A stretch of 64,000 bases of DNA. Source: an uncultured Bacillota bacterium (GTDB lineage Bacteria > Bacillota_I > Bacilli_A > RFN20 > CAG-631). Under the pieces are notes generated by a model. The model did no database searches. It was not told the origin of the DNA and saw only the letters and a list, made by a program, of their open reading frames with translations. Positions 9,373 to 18,422 of this stretch are shown one piece after another. The stretch is from assembly GCA_902491575.1 (NCBI GenBank), contig CABUID010000003.1, positions 1-64,000 of the forward strand, given 5' to 3'. Both the position numbers and the translations under genes were made by a program. The stretch's first letter is position 1. Every line of letters begins with the position of its first letter.

Positions 9373-9735
9373 ATGAAAAAAATTATTTTATCTACTTTCA
9401 TTTCAATTATTACTTTAGTTTTATTATCTTTTATTAGTGCAGTTATTATCTCTTATCTCCAATATAACAAAGGGGTAAAGATCAATGCCTATGTCATTCA
9501 AGCCTTATCTATTTTATTCTTTTTATTTGCGGGAATGATTTATGGATTTATAAATAAAAAACAAGGATTACTTGGTTCTGCCATTTTTATCCTTGTCTAT
9601 TTGATTTTTATTCTTATTTTTGATGTATTTACAAAATCCCATGAAATAACAAAATTTTATTTCTTATTCATCATGGGAAAATGTATTGCTTATAGCGCTG
9701 GTGCCATTATAAGTGTGAATCTAAAACGTCACTAA
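9373..9735 (+). CDS. yrzE: YrzE-like membrane protein (TIGR04086 type)
   Basis: A 120-residue protein with four hydrophobic helices and a short Lys/Arg-rich end, resembling the TIGR04086/YrzE family found beside spoVB, yrbG and yajC in many Bacillota. Function unknown. The ATG at 9373 is chosen because AGGTGA lies just before it; an ATG at 9346 would add nine residues but has no ribosome binding site. The stop overlaps the end of ruvB by 4 bp on the other strand. Confidence 0.75.
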   Translation: MKKIILSTFISIITLVLLSFISAVIISYLQYNKGVKINAYVIQALSILFFLFAGMIYGFINKKQGLLGSAIFILVYLIFILIFDVFTKSHEITKFYFLFIMGKCIAYSAGAIISVNLKRH

Positions 9736-10739
9736 AACAAAGACGTTTGATAAGGAATTTTTAGATGTTTATAAGCTTTTTCTGTAACAATACGACCACG
9801 AGGTGTTCGATTAATCAATCCTTGTTGGAGCAAATAAGGTTCATAGACATCTTCTAAAGTAACTTCCTCTTCCCCAATAGCAGCAGCTATGGATTCTATC
9901 CCAACTGGTCCACCTTTGAAACGTTCAATAATACCTTTTAAATAACGAATATCTACGTCATCTAAACCAAGTTCATCCACTTTTAAAGCGTTCAATGCCG
10001 TTTGGGTTACTTCAAGATTTATGATACTATCATTTACAACTGTAGCAAAATCACGTACGCGGCGAAAGAGTCGATTGGCAATTCGAGGAGTTCCTCTACT
10101 TCTTCTAGCGAGTTCAATAGCCGCTTCTTCAGATAAGGCATTATTATAAACTTTCGAAGTTCTGACAACAATTTGTTTAATTTCTTCTAAGCCATAATAA
10201 TCCAATTTAAAAACAATGCCGAATCGATCTCTTAACGGAGCAGAAACATCTCCAACTCGAGTTGTAGCTCCTACTAAAGTAAAAGGTGGTAAATCAATAG
10301 AAATAGAATGTGCACTGCTATCTTTTCCTACGACAATATTAATAACATAATCTTCCATGGCAGCATATAAAACTTCTTCAACCACCTTTGGTAGTCGGTG
10401 AATTTCATCGATAAACAAAACATCTCCTGGTTCAAGCATGGACAAAATGGAAGCCAAATCACCAGTTTTTTCAATGGCTGGACCACTTGCAATTCGAATA
10501 TTTGCAGATTTTTCATGAGCAATTACATGAGCTAATGTTGTCTTACCAAGTCCAGGAGGACCATAAATTAATACATGATCTAAAGCTTCTTCTCTTTTGT
10601 TAGAAGCTTTTATAAATATGGACAAATTCTTTTTCATATTTTCTTGTCCAATATACTCATTTAAAGTGGAAGGTCTAAGTTTTAACTCATCTTCATCGTC
10701 AGTGTAATTTTTAGTCGAATCTAAAACTCTTTCATTCAC
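9732..10739 (-). CDS. ruvB: Holliday junction branch migration helicase RuvB
   Basis: RuvB is the AAA+ motor that, with RuvA, drives branch migration of Holliday junctions. The 335-residue protein is full length. Visible motifs: Walker [10 protein letters not shown] near residue 61, Walker [10 protein letters not shown], sensor 1 GATTRVG, arginine finger APLRDRFG, sensor 2 RGTPRIANR and the winged-helix end with [12 protein letters not shown] and TPRGR. It starts at GTG (10739) after AGGTGTGTTGA and follows ruvA by 9 bp, so the two are one operon. No ruvC is visible, as usual for Bacillota that use RecU. Confidence 0.98.
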   Translation of the reverse strand: MNERVLDSTKNYTDDEDELKLRPSTLNEYIGQENMKKNLSIFIKASNKREEALDHVLIYGPPGLGKTTLAHVIAHEKSANIRIASGPAIEKTGDLASILSMLEPGDVLFIDEIHRLPKVVEEVLYAAMEDYVINIVVGKDSSAHSISIDLPPFTLVGATTRVGDVSAPLRDRFGIVFKLDYYGLEEIKQIVVRTSKVYNNALSEEAAIELARRSRGTPRIANRLFRRVRDFATVVNDSIINLEVTQTALNALKVDELGLDDVDIRYLKGIIERFKGGPVGIESIAAAIGEEEVTLEDVYEPYLLQQGLINRTPRGRIVTEKAYKHLKIPYQTSLF

Positions 10740-10748
10740 TCAACACAC

Positions 10749-11321
10749 CTACTTTCTTAACATTTGTAAGCATTCTTTGATAATATTAGAAGTTTGCTTA
10801 TTTTCAATATTTTCTATTTTATTAATCGCTGAATCAATTTCGCTTACTTTAAAGCCAAATTGCCTCAATGCATCATAAACATCACTATAAATTTCATTCT
10901 TTTTGGATGAAGGTTTATTCGAATCATCATCACTTACTAATTTACCTTTTAAATCCAAAACAATTTGTTGAGCTGCTTTGGGTCCAATGGCTGGTAATTT
11001 TTTTAAGAAAGCTATATTTCCAAGTTCAATAGCTGTAATTAAAGCATTGGTTGTTGTGGCGCCTAAAATACCATTTGCTGTCTTGGGACCTATCCCACTC
11101 ACATTGATTAATCGTAAAAATAAATCTTGTTCCTGTTTCGTTTTAAAACCATATAAGGATACTCCATCTTCTTTCACTTGAAAATAAGTGTATACTAATG
11201 CTCTTCCGTAAGTGTAATCTTGTGGTTTTCCAACATAGACTTGGTAGCCTACTCCATTAACATCTATTAAAATACATTCTGCATTAATTTCAACGATATC
11301 TCCCTTTAAAAAAGCTATCAT
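10749..11321 (-). CDS. ruvA: Holliday junction protein RuvA
   Basis: RuvA binds the four-way junction and loads RuvB. The 190-residue product has the N-terminal OB fold (MIAFLKGDIVEI...GVGYQVYV), paired helix-hairpin-helix motifs (LINVSGIGPKTANGIL and LPAIGPKAAQQIVLDLKGK) and the C-terminal RuvB-contact domain (DALRQFGFKVSEI). The ATG follows GGTGGTGATAAA. It is first in the ruvAB operon. Confidence 0.97.
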   Translation of the reverse strand: MIAFLKGDIVEINAECILIDVNGVGYQVYVGKPQDYTYGRALVYTYFQVKEDGVSLYGFKTKQEQDLFLRLINVSGIGPKTANGILGATTTNALITAIELGNIAFLKKLPAIGPKAAQQIVLDLKGKLVSDDDSNKPSSKKNEIYSDVYDALRQFGFKVSEIDSAINKIENIENKQTSNIIKECLQMLRK

Positions 11322-11378
11322 TTTATCACCACCATATCATTTTAATTATACAATAAATACAATAAGTATTCAAATTAT

Positions 11379-12077
11379 TTATTTCATAACTTGGTATTTC
11401 TTTTCATTGAAAATACTATAATATTCATTCTTTCCAAAAATAATATGATCTAATAGTTTTACTTGAATGTATTTTAAAGCAGAATAAAGTGAATAAAAAG
11501 TGGCAATATCTTCTAAAGAAGGCGATGCATCACCAGATGGATGGTTATGACAAATGACTACTTTTTTAGCGTATTTTTCAATAGCATGCTTACAAATTAA
11601 TTTATTATTCGTTACACTCATTGTATCATTACCAATCGTCAATATTTCTTCAAAAAGAATAACATTTTTGACATTAAGATAAACGACAATTAGTTTTTCT
11701 TGTAAGGATGATTCAAATTTCAAGCGAAGATATTGATATAGATCATAAGGGCAAGTTAAAACAATTTCTTCTTGATGATTAAATTCATTATTTTTCAAGA
11801 TTCTAACAAATAATTCATGAATGGCTAATATCTGTAAAGATTTAACTTGACTAATTCCTTTTATTTGATTTAATTCATAAAAACTTGCTTTAAACACATT
11901 ACCAATCCCATTAAAAGAACAAATCAATTCCATTGCTGTTTCAAGTGCAGTTTTCTTCTTCGTACCGCTACGAAGAAGAATAGCCAATAATTCACTATCC
12001 GATAATACATCAATACCATATTTAATTGCTTTTTCTCTTGGTCTTTCCTGAATAGGTAAATCTTTGATTGTTCCCAT
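11379..12077 (-). CDS. radC: RadC family JAMM-domain protein
   Basis: 232 residues: N-terminal helix-hairpin-helix region (DVLSDSELLAILLRSG, FNGIGNVFKAS...IKGISQVKSLQIL) and a C-terminal JAMM/MPN+ metal-binding domain with HNHPSGDASPSLED near residue 175. RadC was once linked to DNA repair but its role is unsettled; related proteins occur on mobile elements. This copy is of the chromosomal, full-length type. Its ATG overlaps the stop of the preceding 66-aa gene as TAATG, which implies translational coupling. Confidence 0.93.
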   Translation of the reverse strand: MGTIKDLPIQERPREKAIKYGIDVLSDSELLAILLRSGTKKKTALETAMELICSFNGIGNVFKASFYELNQIKGISQVKSLQILAIHELFVRILKNNEFNHQEEIVLTCPYDLYQYLRLKFESSLQEKLIVVYLNVKNVILFEEILTIGNDTMSVTNNKLICKHAIEKYAKKVVICHNHPSGDASPSLEDIATFYSLYSALKYIQVKLLDHIIFGKNEYYSIFNEKKYQVMK

Positions 12078-12277
12078 TAGGTCGTAAACTTAAACTTAAA
12101 TCCACCAGGTAAAGCAATATCACCACTTTTTGCTCCATATAATTTATAAATGACAATCGTTATAATGGCAATTACTCCAAAAGCTGTAATCAGTCCCATT
12201 CCAAGTTCTGCACCTTTTCCATACTTTTGTTTTTGTAAAGACAAAGGTATTTTTTGATATTTCATTTCTTCTAACAT
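12077..12277 (-). CDS. Small single-span membrane protein, coupled to radC
   Basis: A 66-residue protein with a strong ribosome binding site (AGGAGGTAAATT before ATG), so it is very likely translated. Residues 1-25 are basic and polar, 26-48 form one glycine-containing membrane helix (GMGLITAFGVIAIITIVIYKLY), and the tail is short with ALPGGFKFKF. There is no signal-peptidase site and no Cys. The stop and the radC start share an A (TAATG). I do not recognise a family. It could be a small membrane anchor or regulator; a bacteriocin-like peptide is possible from composition, but nothing nearby (immunity, exporter) supports that. Confidence 0.7.
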   Translation of the reverse strand: MLEEMKYQKIPLSLQKQKYGKGAELGMGLITAFGVIAIITIVIYKLYGAKSGDIALPGGFKFKFTT

Positions 12278-12560
12278 AATTTACCTCCTAATTATATATA
12301 GTCCTTTTTATTTAAAATTACTTAAAATTCTCATTTTGAAAAGGTAAAATACATCCTAGGTTATTCTTTTATCGACTTATGTGCATCAATAAACTGATTT
12401 ATTTATTTTAAACTATTGAATAAATGTTCCTTATGATAACAATTAAAAACTTTCCTATTTAATATAATAGAAAACCTCAATTCCATTCATATTAGAATTG
12501 AGGTTTAATACGTTTTTTATCATCTATCTACGATTGCTTGATTAACACATTAGAAAATAT
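12278..12560. other. 283-bp intergenic region
   Basis: AT-rich spacer between cvpA and the 66-aa gene. It holds the cvpA terminator (12472-12506) and, next to 12277, the AGGAGGT ribosome binding site of the 66-aa gene. I see no open frame or structured RNA beyond these. Confidence 0.5.
12472..12506 (-). terminator. Terminator downstream of cvpA
   Basis: AAACCTCAATTC / GAATTGAGGTTT perfect 12-bp stem with a loop of about 11 nt, followed by TTTTC on the minus strand. The U-run is short but the stem is strong. Confidence 0.65.
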
Positions 12561-13304
12561 TTAAACAAACCATTTTTGTATCCAAGCTATAAGTGTTAAA
12601 AGAAAATTATTTTCATAAAAGAACTTGGATAAAGTAAAGATATCAGGCTCATCAAGGCGCATCGTTTGTACAAGCCATGCTGATACACTCGAATCTGTAG
12701 GAATAATAAAAGTAAACATATAAGTTAATAAGCATACAAATAAAACGCCAATTACTCCATTAAGCACTCCACCTAATAAAGTATTTATAATTCCTACAAA
12801 AGGTATTTGTTCTATCGCAGCAAATAAACGATTTAATAAAGAGACTAAAATCCGTACAATAATAAATAAAATAACAAAAGCGATTCCTATAAATATATAA
12901 TAAGATATTGTTGGGGCTAATGATTCACTAACGGTCGTCGTTTCACCCGTAATCGGAATCATTTTATAAAACAAGGAAGATAAAAGTCCATTTAATCCGT
13001 CAGGTATGTTAATTTCTTTTAAAGCCATATTAATCACTTCTTGCTTATTTCCCTCGGTAATCGAAGTAGTAAAAATACCACCTTTACTATTGAAAAAATC
13101 TAATAAACTAGAAGTTAATGATTCGCCAAGGGAACTTTTAGTAAGTAAATGAGCAATCGGTTTACAAAGTAAAACAGCAATAATAAAAGCAACTATATTT
13201 TTAATTAATGAAATCAGTGTTTTGAAAAAACCTTTTTTCAAACCTAGTAAAGCAAAAGCAATAATGATGACTAAAAAAATTATACTAATAAGATCAATTT
13301 TCAT
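12561..13304 (-). CDS. CvpA family membrane protein
   Basis: 247 residues with four hydrophobic helices. The N-terminus (DLISIIFLVIIIAFALLGLKKGFFKTL) matches the CvpA pattern, and the last helices contain GIINTLLGGVLNGVIGVLFV, the usual CvpA glycine-rich segment. CvpA proteins (colicin V production protein family, YshB in Bacillus) affect envelope behaviour by an unknown mechanism. It lies 18 bp after valS on the same strand and is probably read from the same T-box-controlled transcript; AAAGGAGTATCATCAAT precedes the ATG. Confidence 0.85.
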   Translation of the reverse strand: MKIDLISIIFLVIIIAFALLGLKKGFFKTLISLIKNIVAFIIAVLLCKPIAHLLTKSSLGESLTSSLLDFFNSKGGIFTTSITEGNKQEVINMALKEINIPDGLNGLLSSLFYKMIPITGETTTVSESLAPTISYYIFIGIAFVILFIIVRILVSLLNRLFAAIEQIPFVGIINTLLGGVLNGVIGVLFVCLLTYMFTFIIPTDSSVSAWLVQTMRLDEPDIFTLSKFFYENNFLLTLIAWIQKWFV

Positions 13305-13322
13305 ATTGATGATACTCCTTTT

Positions 13323-15962
13323 TTATTTTTTCATGGAAGTAAGTTCATGAATTCGCTTTAAAATAGTCGCCTTTTTCGATAAATAATCCTCCAATATTTT
13401 TCTTTCGGCATCAATTTTAAATTTTGGTGCTTTTTCAACAAAAGATGGATTATTAAACATGGCTTCTCCACGTGCAACACCTGCATCAACTTTTATTAAT
13501 TCTTTATTTAATTTCTCCAATTCCTTATCGATATCAATCGCATTTTCCAAAGAAACGAATAATTCACCAGATGTAATGGCCACAACTCGACCATTATGAC
13601 CAAATTCTTTTGTTTTCGATACGACAAAAGATTCTGCATTCGTGAATTTTGTCAAATAAGTCAAATTATCATTTAATGTTTGAATGAGTTTACCATCCTC
13701 ACTTTTATCATATACAGCAATCTTTAATTTTATGCTATTAGCAATATTTTCCGTATTTCTTACATTTCTAACGACTGTAATAATTTCGATAATGGAATCC
13801 ATTTCTTCCATAATTTGCTGATTTTCATATTTTTTAGCTATTTTTGGCCAGTTTTCTAAATGAATAGAAGATTTACACTCTGGAATAGCTTGATAAATTT
13901 CATCGCTAATAAAAGGAGCAAAAGGATGAAGAAGAATTAATATTTGTTTTAGGGTATAGACTAAAACCTGTCGTGTATTATCTGCTATATCTTCTTTTAA
14001 TAAAGATAACTTACTCATTTCTATATACCAAGAGCAAAAATCATTCCAAATTAAGTTTAATAAATAAGATCCGACATTAGCAAATTCATATTTTTCAAGG
14101 TTTTCAGTTATTTTATCCGTTGCATATTTTAATTTCGCTAATATCCATTTGTCAGCTAATGTTAATTGATTATCCTCAATATCTTTTACTTTAAAATCAT
14201 GAGGGATATTCATCAAAACGAATCGAGAAGCATTCCATATTTTATTTAAAAAGTTCCAACTTGATTCAATTTTTGTTGTTGAATAACGGAAATCTAATCC
14301 TGGCGCACTCGATGTAGCTAAAAAGAAACGTAAAGCATCGGCTCCATATTGTTCAATTACATCCATAGGATCAATCCCATTTCCTAAAGATTTAGACATT
14401 TTACGGCCTTGTTCATCTCGAATCAGACCATGAATCAAAACATCGTGAAACGGCATCTTTCCTGTAAATTCGACTGCTTGAAACATCATTCGTGAAACCC
14501 AAAATAAGATAATATCAAAAGCAGTAACCATTAAACTATTGGGATAATATCGTTTTAAATCATCACTTTCACTCGGCCATCCTAAAGTAGTAAATGGCCA
14601 TAGCGCGCTTGAAAACCATGTATCTAACACATCTTCATCTTGCGTATAATTTTCAATATCTTTTGGCGGATTAAAACTAACAACAATTTTTCCTGTTTCC
14701 TTATGATAATAAGCAGGTATTCTATGCCCCCACCATAATTGTCGAGAAATACACCAATCTTCAATTCCTTCCATCCAATTTATAAAATTCTTTTCAAAAC
14801 GAGGAGGATAGAAATTTACTTTACTTTCCTCTTTTGCTTGCCTATCTAAAGCCGCTTTCGATAAACCTTTCATGGATACAAACCATTGTTTGGATAAACG
14901 TGGTTCAATGACTGCATCACTTCTTTCAGAATGTCCAACTTGATGAACTATCTCTTCAATGTGATCTAACAATCCTTTGTTTTTAATCTCCTCAACAAGT
15001 AACTTACGACATTCATAGCGATCTAATCCATTATACTTTCCAGCCACTTCATTCATTGTGGCATCATCGTTCATGCAAACAATCATTTCCAAATGATACT
15101 TATTCCCTAAATTATAATCATTTGGATCATGAGCAGGTGTACATTTCATTGCACCTGTACCAAATTCAATATCCACATAAGGATCAAAAATAACTTGTAA
15201 AACTTCTCCATTGGCTGGATTAATTAATTTTTTACCTTTTAACCATTGATAACGTTCATCTTTTGGATTGACAACAACTGCAACATCACCAAACATCGTT
15301 TCAGGTCTAGTTGTACCAACGACAATAGATTGATTTTCATTTTCTACAAAATACTTAAAATAATACATTTTACCAGGATCATCTTTATAAATGACTTCGA
15401 TATTGGATAAAGCCGTTTTCAAAACTGGATCCCAGTTTATAATTTTTTCTTTTCGATAGATTAAACCCTTTTCATATAATGAACAAAAAACAGTTCTTAC
15501 CGCTTCATTTCTTTTTTCATCAAAAGTAAAACATTCTCTAGAATAATCAAGAGATAAACCCATTTTGGCCCATTGCTCACGAATTGTATGAGCATATTCT
15601 ACTTTCCATTCCCAAGCATAATCTAAAAATTTCTCTCTACCAATATCATATTTATCAATGCCCATATTGCGCAATTTTTTTTCAACAACAGCCTGAGTAG
15701 CAATTCCAGCATGATCCATTCCAGGTACAAAACATACATCAAAGCCTTGTAATCTTTTAAAACGTGCCATTACATCTTGTAAAGTTGTATTTAATGCATG
15801 ACCAATATGCAATTTTCCTGTGACATTTGGCGGAGGAAGGACAATCGAATAAGCTGTTTTATTCTTATCGCCAGCTTGAAAATAACCTTCTTTTAACCAA
15901 TTATCGTATTTTCCTTTTTCAATTTCTTGTGGATTATATTTTTGAGCAAGTTGCTTCATCAT
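13323..15962 (-). CDS. valS: Valine--tRNA ligase
   Basis: Charges tRNA-Val. The 879-residue class I enzyme has PPPNVTGKLHIGHAL (HIGH) near residue 44, an editing domain with GTTRPETMFGDVAV, a WCISRQLWWGHRIP motif, KMSKSLGN near residue 519 and the C-terminal coiled-coil arm rich in Lys and Glu (about 810-879) that is typical of ValRS. Length is normal. AAAGGAGG precedes the ATG. Expression is set by the T-box leader immediately upstream, which carries a GUA valine specifier. Confidence 0.98.
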   Translation of the reverse strand: MMKQLAQKYNPQEIEKGKYDNWLKEGYFQAGDKNKTAYSIVLPPPNVTGKLHIGHALNTTLQDVMARFKRLQGFDVCFVPGMDHAGIATQAVVEKKLRNMGIDKYDIGREKFLDYAWEWKVEYAHTIREQWAKMGLSLDYSRECFTFDEKRNEAVRTVFCSLYEKGLIYRKEKIINWDPVLKTALSNIEVIYKDDPGKMYYFKYFVENENQSIVVGTTRPETMFGDVAVVVNPKDERYQWLKGKKLINPANGEVLQVIFDPYVDIEFGTGAMKCTPAHDPNDYNLGNKYHLEMIVCMNDDATMNEVAGKYNGLDRYECRKLLVEEIKNKGLLDHIEEIVHQVGHSERSDAVIEPRLSKQWFVSMKGLSKAALDRQAKEESKVNFYPPRFEKNFINWMEGIEDWCISRQLWWGHRIPAYYHKETGKIVVSFNPPKDIENYTQDEDVLDTWFSSALWPFTTLGWPSESDDLKRYYPNSLMVTAFDIILFWVSRMMFQAVEFTGKMPFHDVLIHGLIRDEQGRKMSKSLGNGIDPMDVIEQYGADALRFFLATSSAPGLDFRYSTTKIESSWNFLNKIWNASRFVLMNIPHDFKVKDIEDNQLTLADKWILAKLKYATDKITENLEKYEFANVGSYLLNLIWNDFCSWYIEMSKLSLLKEDIADNTRQVLVYTLKQILILLHPFAPFISDEIYQAIPECKSSIHLENWPKIAKKYENQQIMEEMDSIIEIITVVRNVRNTENIANSIKLKIAVYDKSEDGKLIQTLNDNLTYLTKFTNAESFVVSKTKEFGHNGRVVAITSGELFVSLENAIDIDKELEKLNKELIKVDAGVARGEAMFNNPSFVEKAPKFKIDAERKILEDYLSKKATILKRIHELTSMKK

Positions 15963-16194
15963 TTAGCCTCCTTTAAAATAAAAAAAGTCCTTAGCTATCT
16001 AAGGACGAATGATCGCGGTACCACCTTAGTTCATAACAAAAGTTATGCCCTTTATTCTTTAACGCAGAAATACGATTCCCCTATTGACTTAGGAAATATG
16101 CTCCAAGACTACCTTCAAAGTATTTTTACTCTATCCCTTTCCATCCTTGAGGACTTTCTATAAGAACAATACTTTTACTCTTTCTTTTCATCGC
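15963..16194 (-). ncRNA. T-box riboswitch leader of valS (Val specifier GUA)
   Basis: On the minus strand the leader contains the T-box core AAGGTGGTACCGCGA (about 16014-16028), whose UGG bulge pairs with the free NCCA end of uncharged tRNA. Stem I opens with GCGATGAAAAGAAAGAGTA and its arms AAAGTATT and AATACTTT pair; in the 3' side of the specifier loop the triplet GTA (16127-16129) is a valine codon, as expected for valS. A terminator stem follows at 15981-16006. Uncharged tRNA-Val should favour antitermination and so raise ValRS and CvpA expression. Pairings were read by eye. Confidence 0.93.
15981..16006 (-). terminator. T-box conditional terminator of valS
   Basis: GTCCTTAG/CTAAGGAC stem with a four-base loop, followed by TTTTTT on the minus strand, between the T-box core and the valS ribosome binding site. 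It is the terminator half of the T-box switch. Confidence 0.9.
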
Positions 16195-16200
16195 AACTTT

Positions 16201-16229
16201 ATTATATTCAATCTTTCCAAAAAATGCAA
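16201..16229 (-). promoter_or_regulatory. Promoter of valS
   Basis: Minus strand TTGCAT (-35), 17-bp spacer, TATAAT (-10, 16201-16206). Transcription would start near 16194, at the base of T-box stem I. It is divergent from the nadE promoter. Confidence 0.8.
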
Positions 16230-16274
16230 CCCTAAATTAAAGAAGTAAAAGATTCAATTCACTATCAAAGCGTG

Positions 16275-16302
16275 TTTACTTTGTACATAATTATGCTATA
16301 AT
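16275..16302 (+). promoter_or_regulatory. Promoter of the Phd-nadE fusion gene
   Basis: TTTACT (-35), 17-base separation class (16-bp spacer), TATAAT at 16297-16302, followed directly by AGGGTGATAAA and the ATG at 16319. The leader is therefore very short, and it places transcription and translation start in front of the Phd-like domain. Confidence 0.75.
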
Positions 16303-16318
16303 ATAAAAGGGTGATAAA

Positions 16319-18394
16319 ATGAAAAACAAAGCAAAGCCTATAACTGACTTAAGAAATACAAATGAAATTTCTAATTTATGTCATGAAACAAATGAGCCAA
16401 TTACGATAACCAAAAATGGTTATGATGATTTGGTCATTATGTCCAGTGATGCTTATCAAAATTTATTAAAAAGTGAAGTAACTTATTCTTTTCCAAAGCC
16501 ATCTTTGTGCTATTCAATGATAAAAGTAGGTTGTGCATGTAATGAAATAAAAGTTGCTTCTCCAAGTCAAAATGCACAAGAAATCATCAAAATCATTCAT
16601 CAAGCTTCAGCTGAAGATTTAGATATTTTACTTTTTCCCGAACTTGCAGTGACAGGATATTTTTGTGGGGATTTGTTTTATCAAGACTCTTTAATTCATT
16701 CAACGCTTAAAGCCATTGAAGACATCCGTTTAAGTACAATAAAAAATCACACCTTGATATTTATTGGTGCACCTTTAATCCATCTAGATAAAATTTATAA
16801 TTGTGCGATAGCGTTTTGTGATGGGCAAATCTTAGGCGTTGTACCAAAATCAAATTTGCCAAATTATAATGAATTTTATGAAAATCGTCAATTTGTTGAA
16901 TATCATGGTGAAAACACAACCATCCACCTCAATGGAAAAGAATATCCATTTGGTAATCAACTTCTTTTCTCAAATAAATATCAAACAAAATTAAAAGTAG
17001 CTTGTGAATTATGTGAAGACTTATGGGCTGCGGATACGCCATCTACTCATCATGCTTTAGCAGGAGCAAATGTCATCGTTAATTTATCGGCTTCCAATGA
17101 ACTATTCAATAAAGATGAAACACGTAAAATGCTTGTATTAGCTACATCTTATCGTTTAAATTGTGCTTATTTATATGCTTCTATTGGCAATGGTGAATCC
17201 ACACAAGATTTAGTTTATTCTGGTCATCATTTAATTGCCGAAAATGGCATTTTATTAAAAGAATCAAAACGATTTACGAATGAAATGATTATAACAGAAA
17301 TTGATTTGGATTTACTTGAAGCTTCCAGAAGAAAAAACACCTCTTTTAAAAGTAAACTTAATAAGAATTATCAAATTCTTTATTTTGAAAAAAAACTATC
17401 TGTTAAAGATTTAACTCGCTTTATTAATCCTTTTCCTTTTTTACCTGTTCAAGAAAATGAATCTGAAAAATATGCTTTTGATATCCTTCAACTTCAAGTG
17501 ATGGGACTTGCTAAACGTTTACAACATCTTCATTGTAACAATGTGGTTTTAGGATTATCTGGTGGTTTAGATTCCACTTTAGCCTTAATTGTTTGCTATG
17601 AAACATTTCAATATCTCCATTATGATTTAAAAGGAATTCACACTTTGGTGATGCCCTGTTATGGCACTTCTGAAAGAACCTATCAAAACGCACTAGAATT
17701 ATCAAAATTATTTTCAACTACACTTAAAATCATTTCAATTGAACAATCAACTTCTTTACATTTAAAAGATATTCAACATCCTTTAAATCAAAAAGATGTT
17801 ACTTTTGAAAACGCTCAAGCAAGAGAAAGAACTCAAATTCTTTTTGATTATTCAAACCAAATAAATGGTTTAGTAATCGGAACCGGTGATTTATCTGAAT
17901 TAGCACTTGGATGGTGTACTTATAATGGCGATCATATGTCCAATTATGCGGTGAATGTCTCTGTAGCCAAAACTTTAGTAAAATTCTTAGTAAAAGCTTA
18001 TGCGAATACTCACCCTTTATTCAAAGATGTGCTTTATGATATTTTGGACACTCCTATTTCACCAGAATTATTACCATCCATACAAGGAAAAATTACTCAA
18101 AAAACAGAAGATATTATTGGTCCTTATGAACTACATGACTTTTTTATTTATTATTTTTTAAAATATAATTATAGCACAGAAAAAATATATTATTACGCCA
18201 CTCAAGCGTTTAAAAATTCCTATAGCAAAGAAGAAATCAAAAAATGGCTGAATGTATTTATTCAACGTTTCTTTGCTTCACAATTTAAACGTTCATGTAT
18301 TCCAGATGGTCCAAAAGTGACGGAGATTTCTCTTTCACCTCGAGGAGATTTAAGAATGCCAAGTGATGGATTAGCTGACGACTTTAAACTATAA
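16319..18394 (+). CDS. nadE: Glutamine-dependent NAD+ synthetase with N-terminal Phd/YefM antitoxin-like domain
   Basis: Makes NAD+ from deamido-NAD+, ATP and glutamine. The 691 residues fall in three parts. Residues 1-52 look like a Phd/YefM antitoxin DNA-binding domain (KPITDLRNTNEI...EPITITKNGYDDLVIMSSDAY). Residues 67-360 are the nitrilase-type glutaminase with Glu108 (FPELAVTGY), Lys177 (VPKSNLP) and Cys232 (ELCEDLW). Residues 390-691 are the synthetase with the ATP loop SGGLDS at 414-419. Two-domain NadE proteins normally begin near my residue 67. A promoter and AGGGTGATAAA stand directly before codon 1, while Met67 has no ribosome binding site, so the fusion is expressed as one chain. 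NadE activity is near certain; what the antitoxin-like domain does (DNA binding, autoregulation, or inert relic) is unknown. The gene converges with sir2, an NAD consumer. Confidence 0.95.
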   Translation: MKNKAKPITDLRNTNEISNLCHETNEPITITKNGYDDLVIMSSDAYQNLLKSEVTYSFPKPSLCYSMIKVGCACNEIKVASPSQNAQEIIKIIHQASAEDLDILLFPELAVTGYFCGDLFYQDSLIHSTLKAIEDIRLSTIKNHTLIFIGAPLIHLDKIYNCAIAFCDGQILGVVPKSNLPNYNEFYENRQFVEYHGENTTIHLNGKEYPFGNQLLFSNKYQTKLKVACELCEDLWAADTPSTHHALAGANVIVNLSASNELFNKDETRKMLVLATSYRLNCAYLYASIGNGESTQDLVYSGHHLIAENGILLKESKRFTNEMIITEIDLDLLEASRRKNTSFKSKLNKNYQILYFEKKLSVKDLTRFINPFPFLPVQENESEKYAFDILQLQVMGLAKRLQHLHCNNVVLGLSGGLDSTLALIVCYETFQYLHYDLKGIHTLVMPCYGTSERTYQNALELSKLFSTTLKIISIEQSTSLHLKDIQHPLNQKDVTFENAQARERTQILFDYSNQINGLVIGTGDLSELALGWCTYNGDHMSNYAVNVSVAKTLVKFLVKAYANTHPLFKDVLYDILDTPISPELLPSIQGKITQKTEDIIGPYELHDFFIYYFLKYNYSTEKIYYYATQAFKNSYSKEEIKKWLNVFIQRFFASQFKRSCIPDGPKVTEISLSPRGDLRMPSDGLADDFKL

Positions 18395-18422
18395 ACATCT
18401 AAGTTAAACCTTAGATGTTTTT
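18393..18422. terminator. Bidirectional terminator between nadE and sir2
   Basis: AAACATCTAAG / CTTAGATGTTT, an 11-bp stem with a six-base loop and T-runs on each side. The sir2 stop codon lies in the loop, so the two convergent genes share this one structure. Confidence 0.85.

Noticed and set aside
12077..12277. Bacteriocin reading of the 66-aa membrane peptide
   Set aside because: No double-Gly leader cleavage context, immunity gene or dedicated exporter next to it; coupling to radC speaks for another role.
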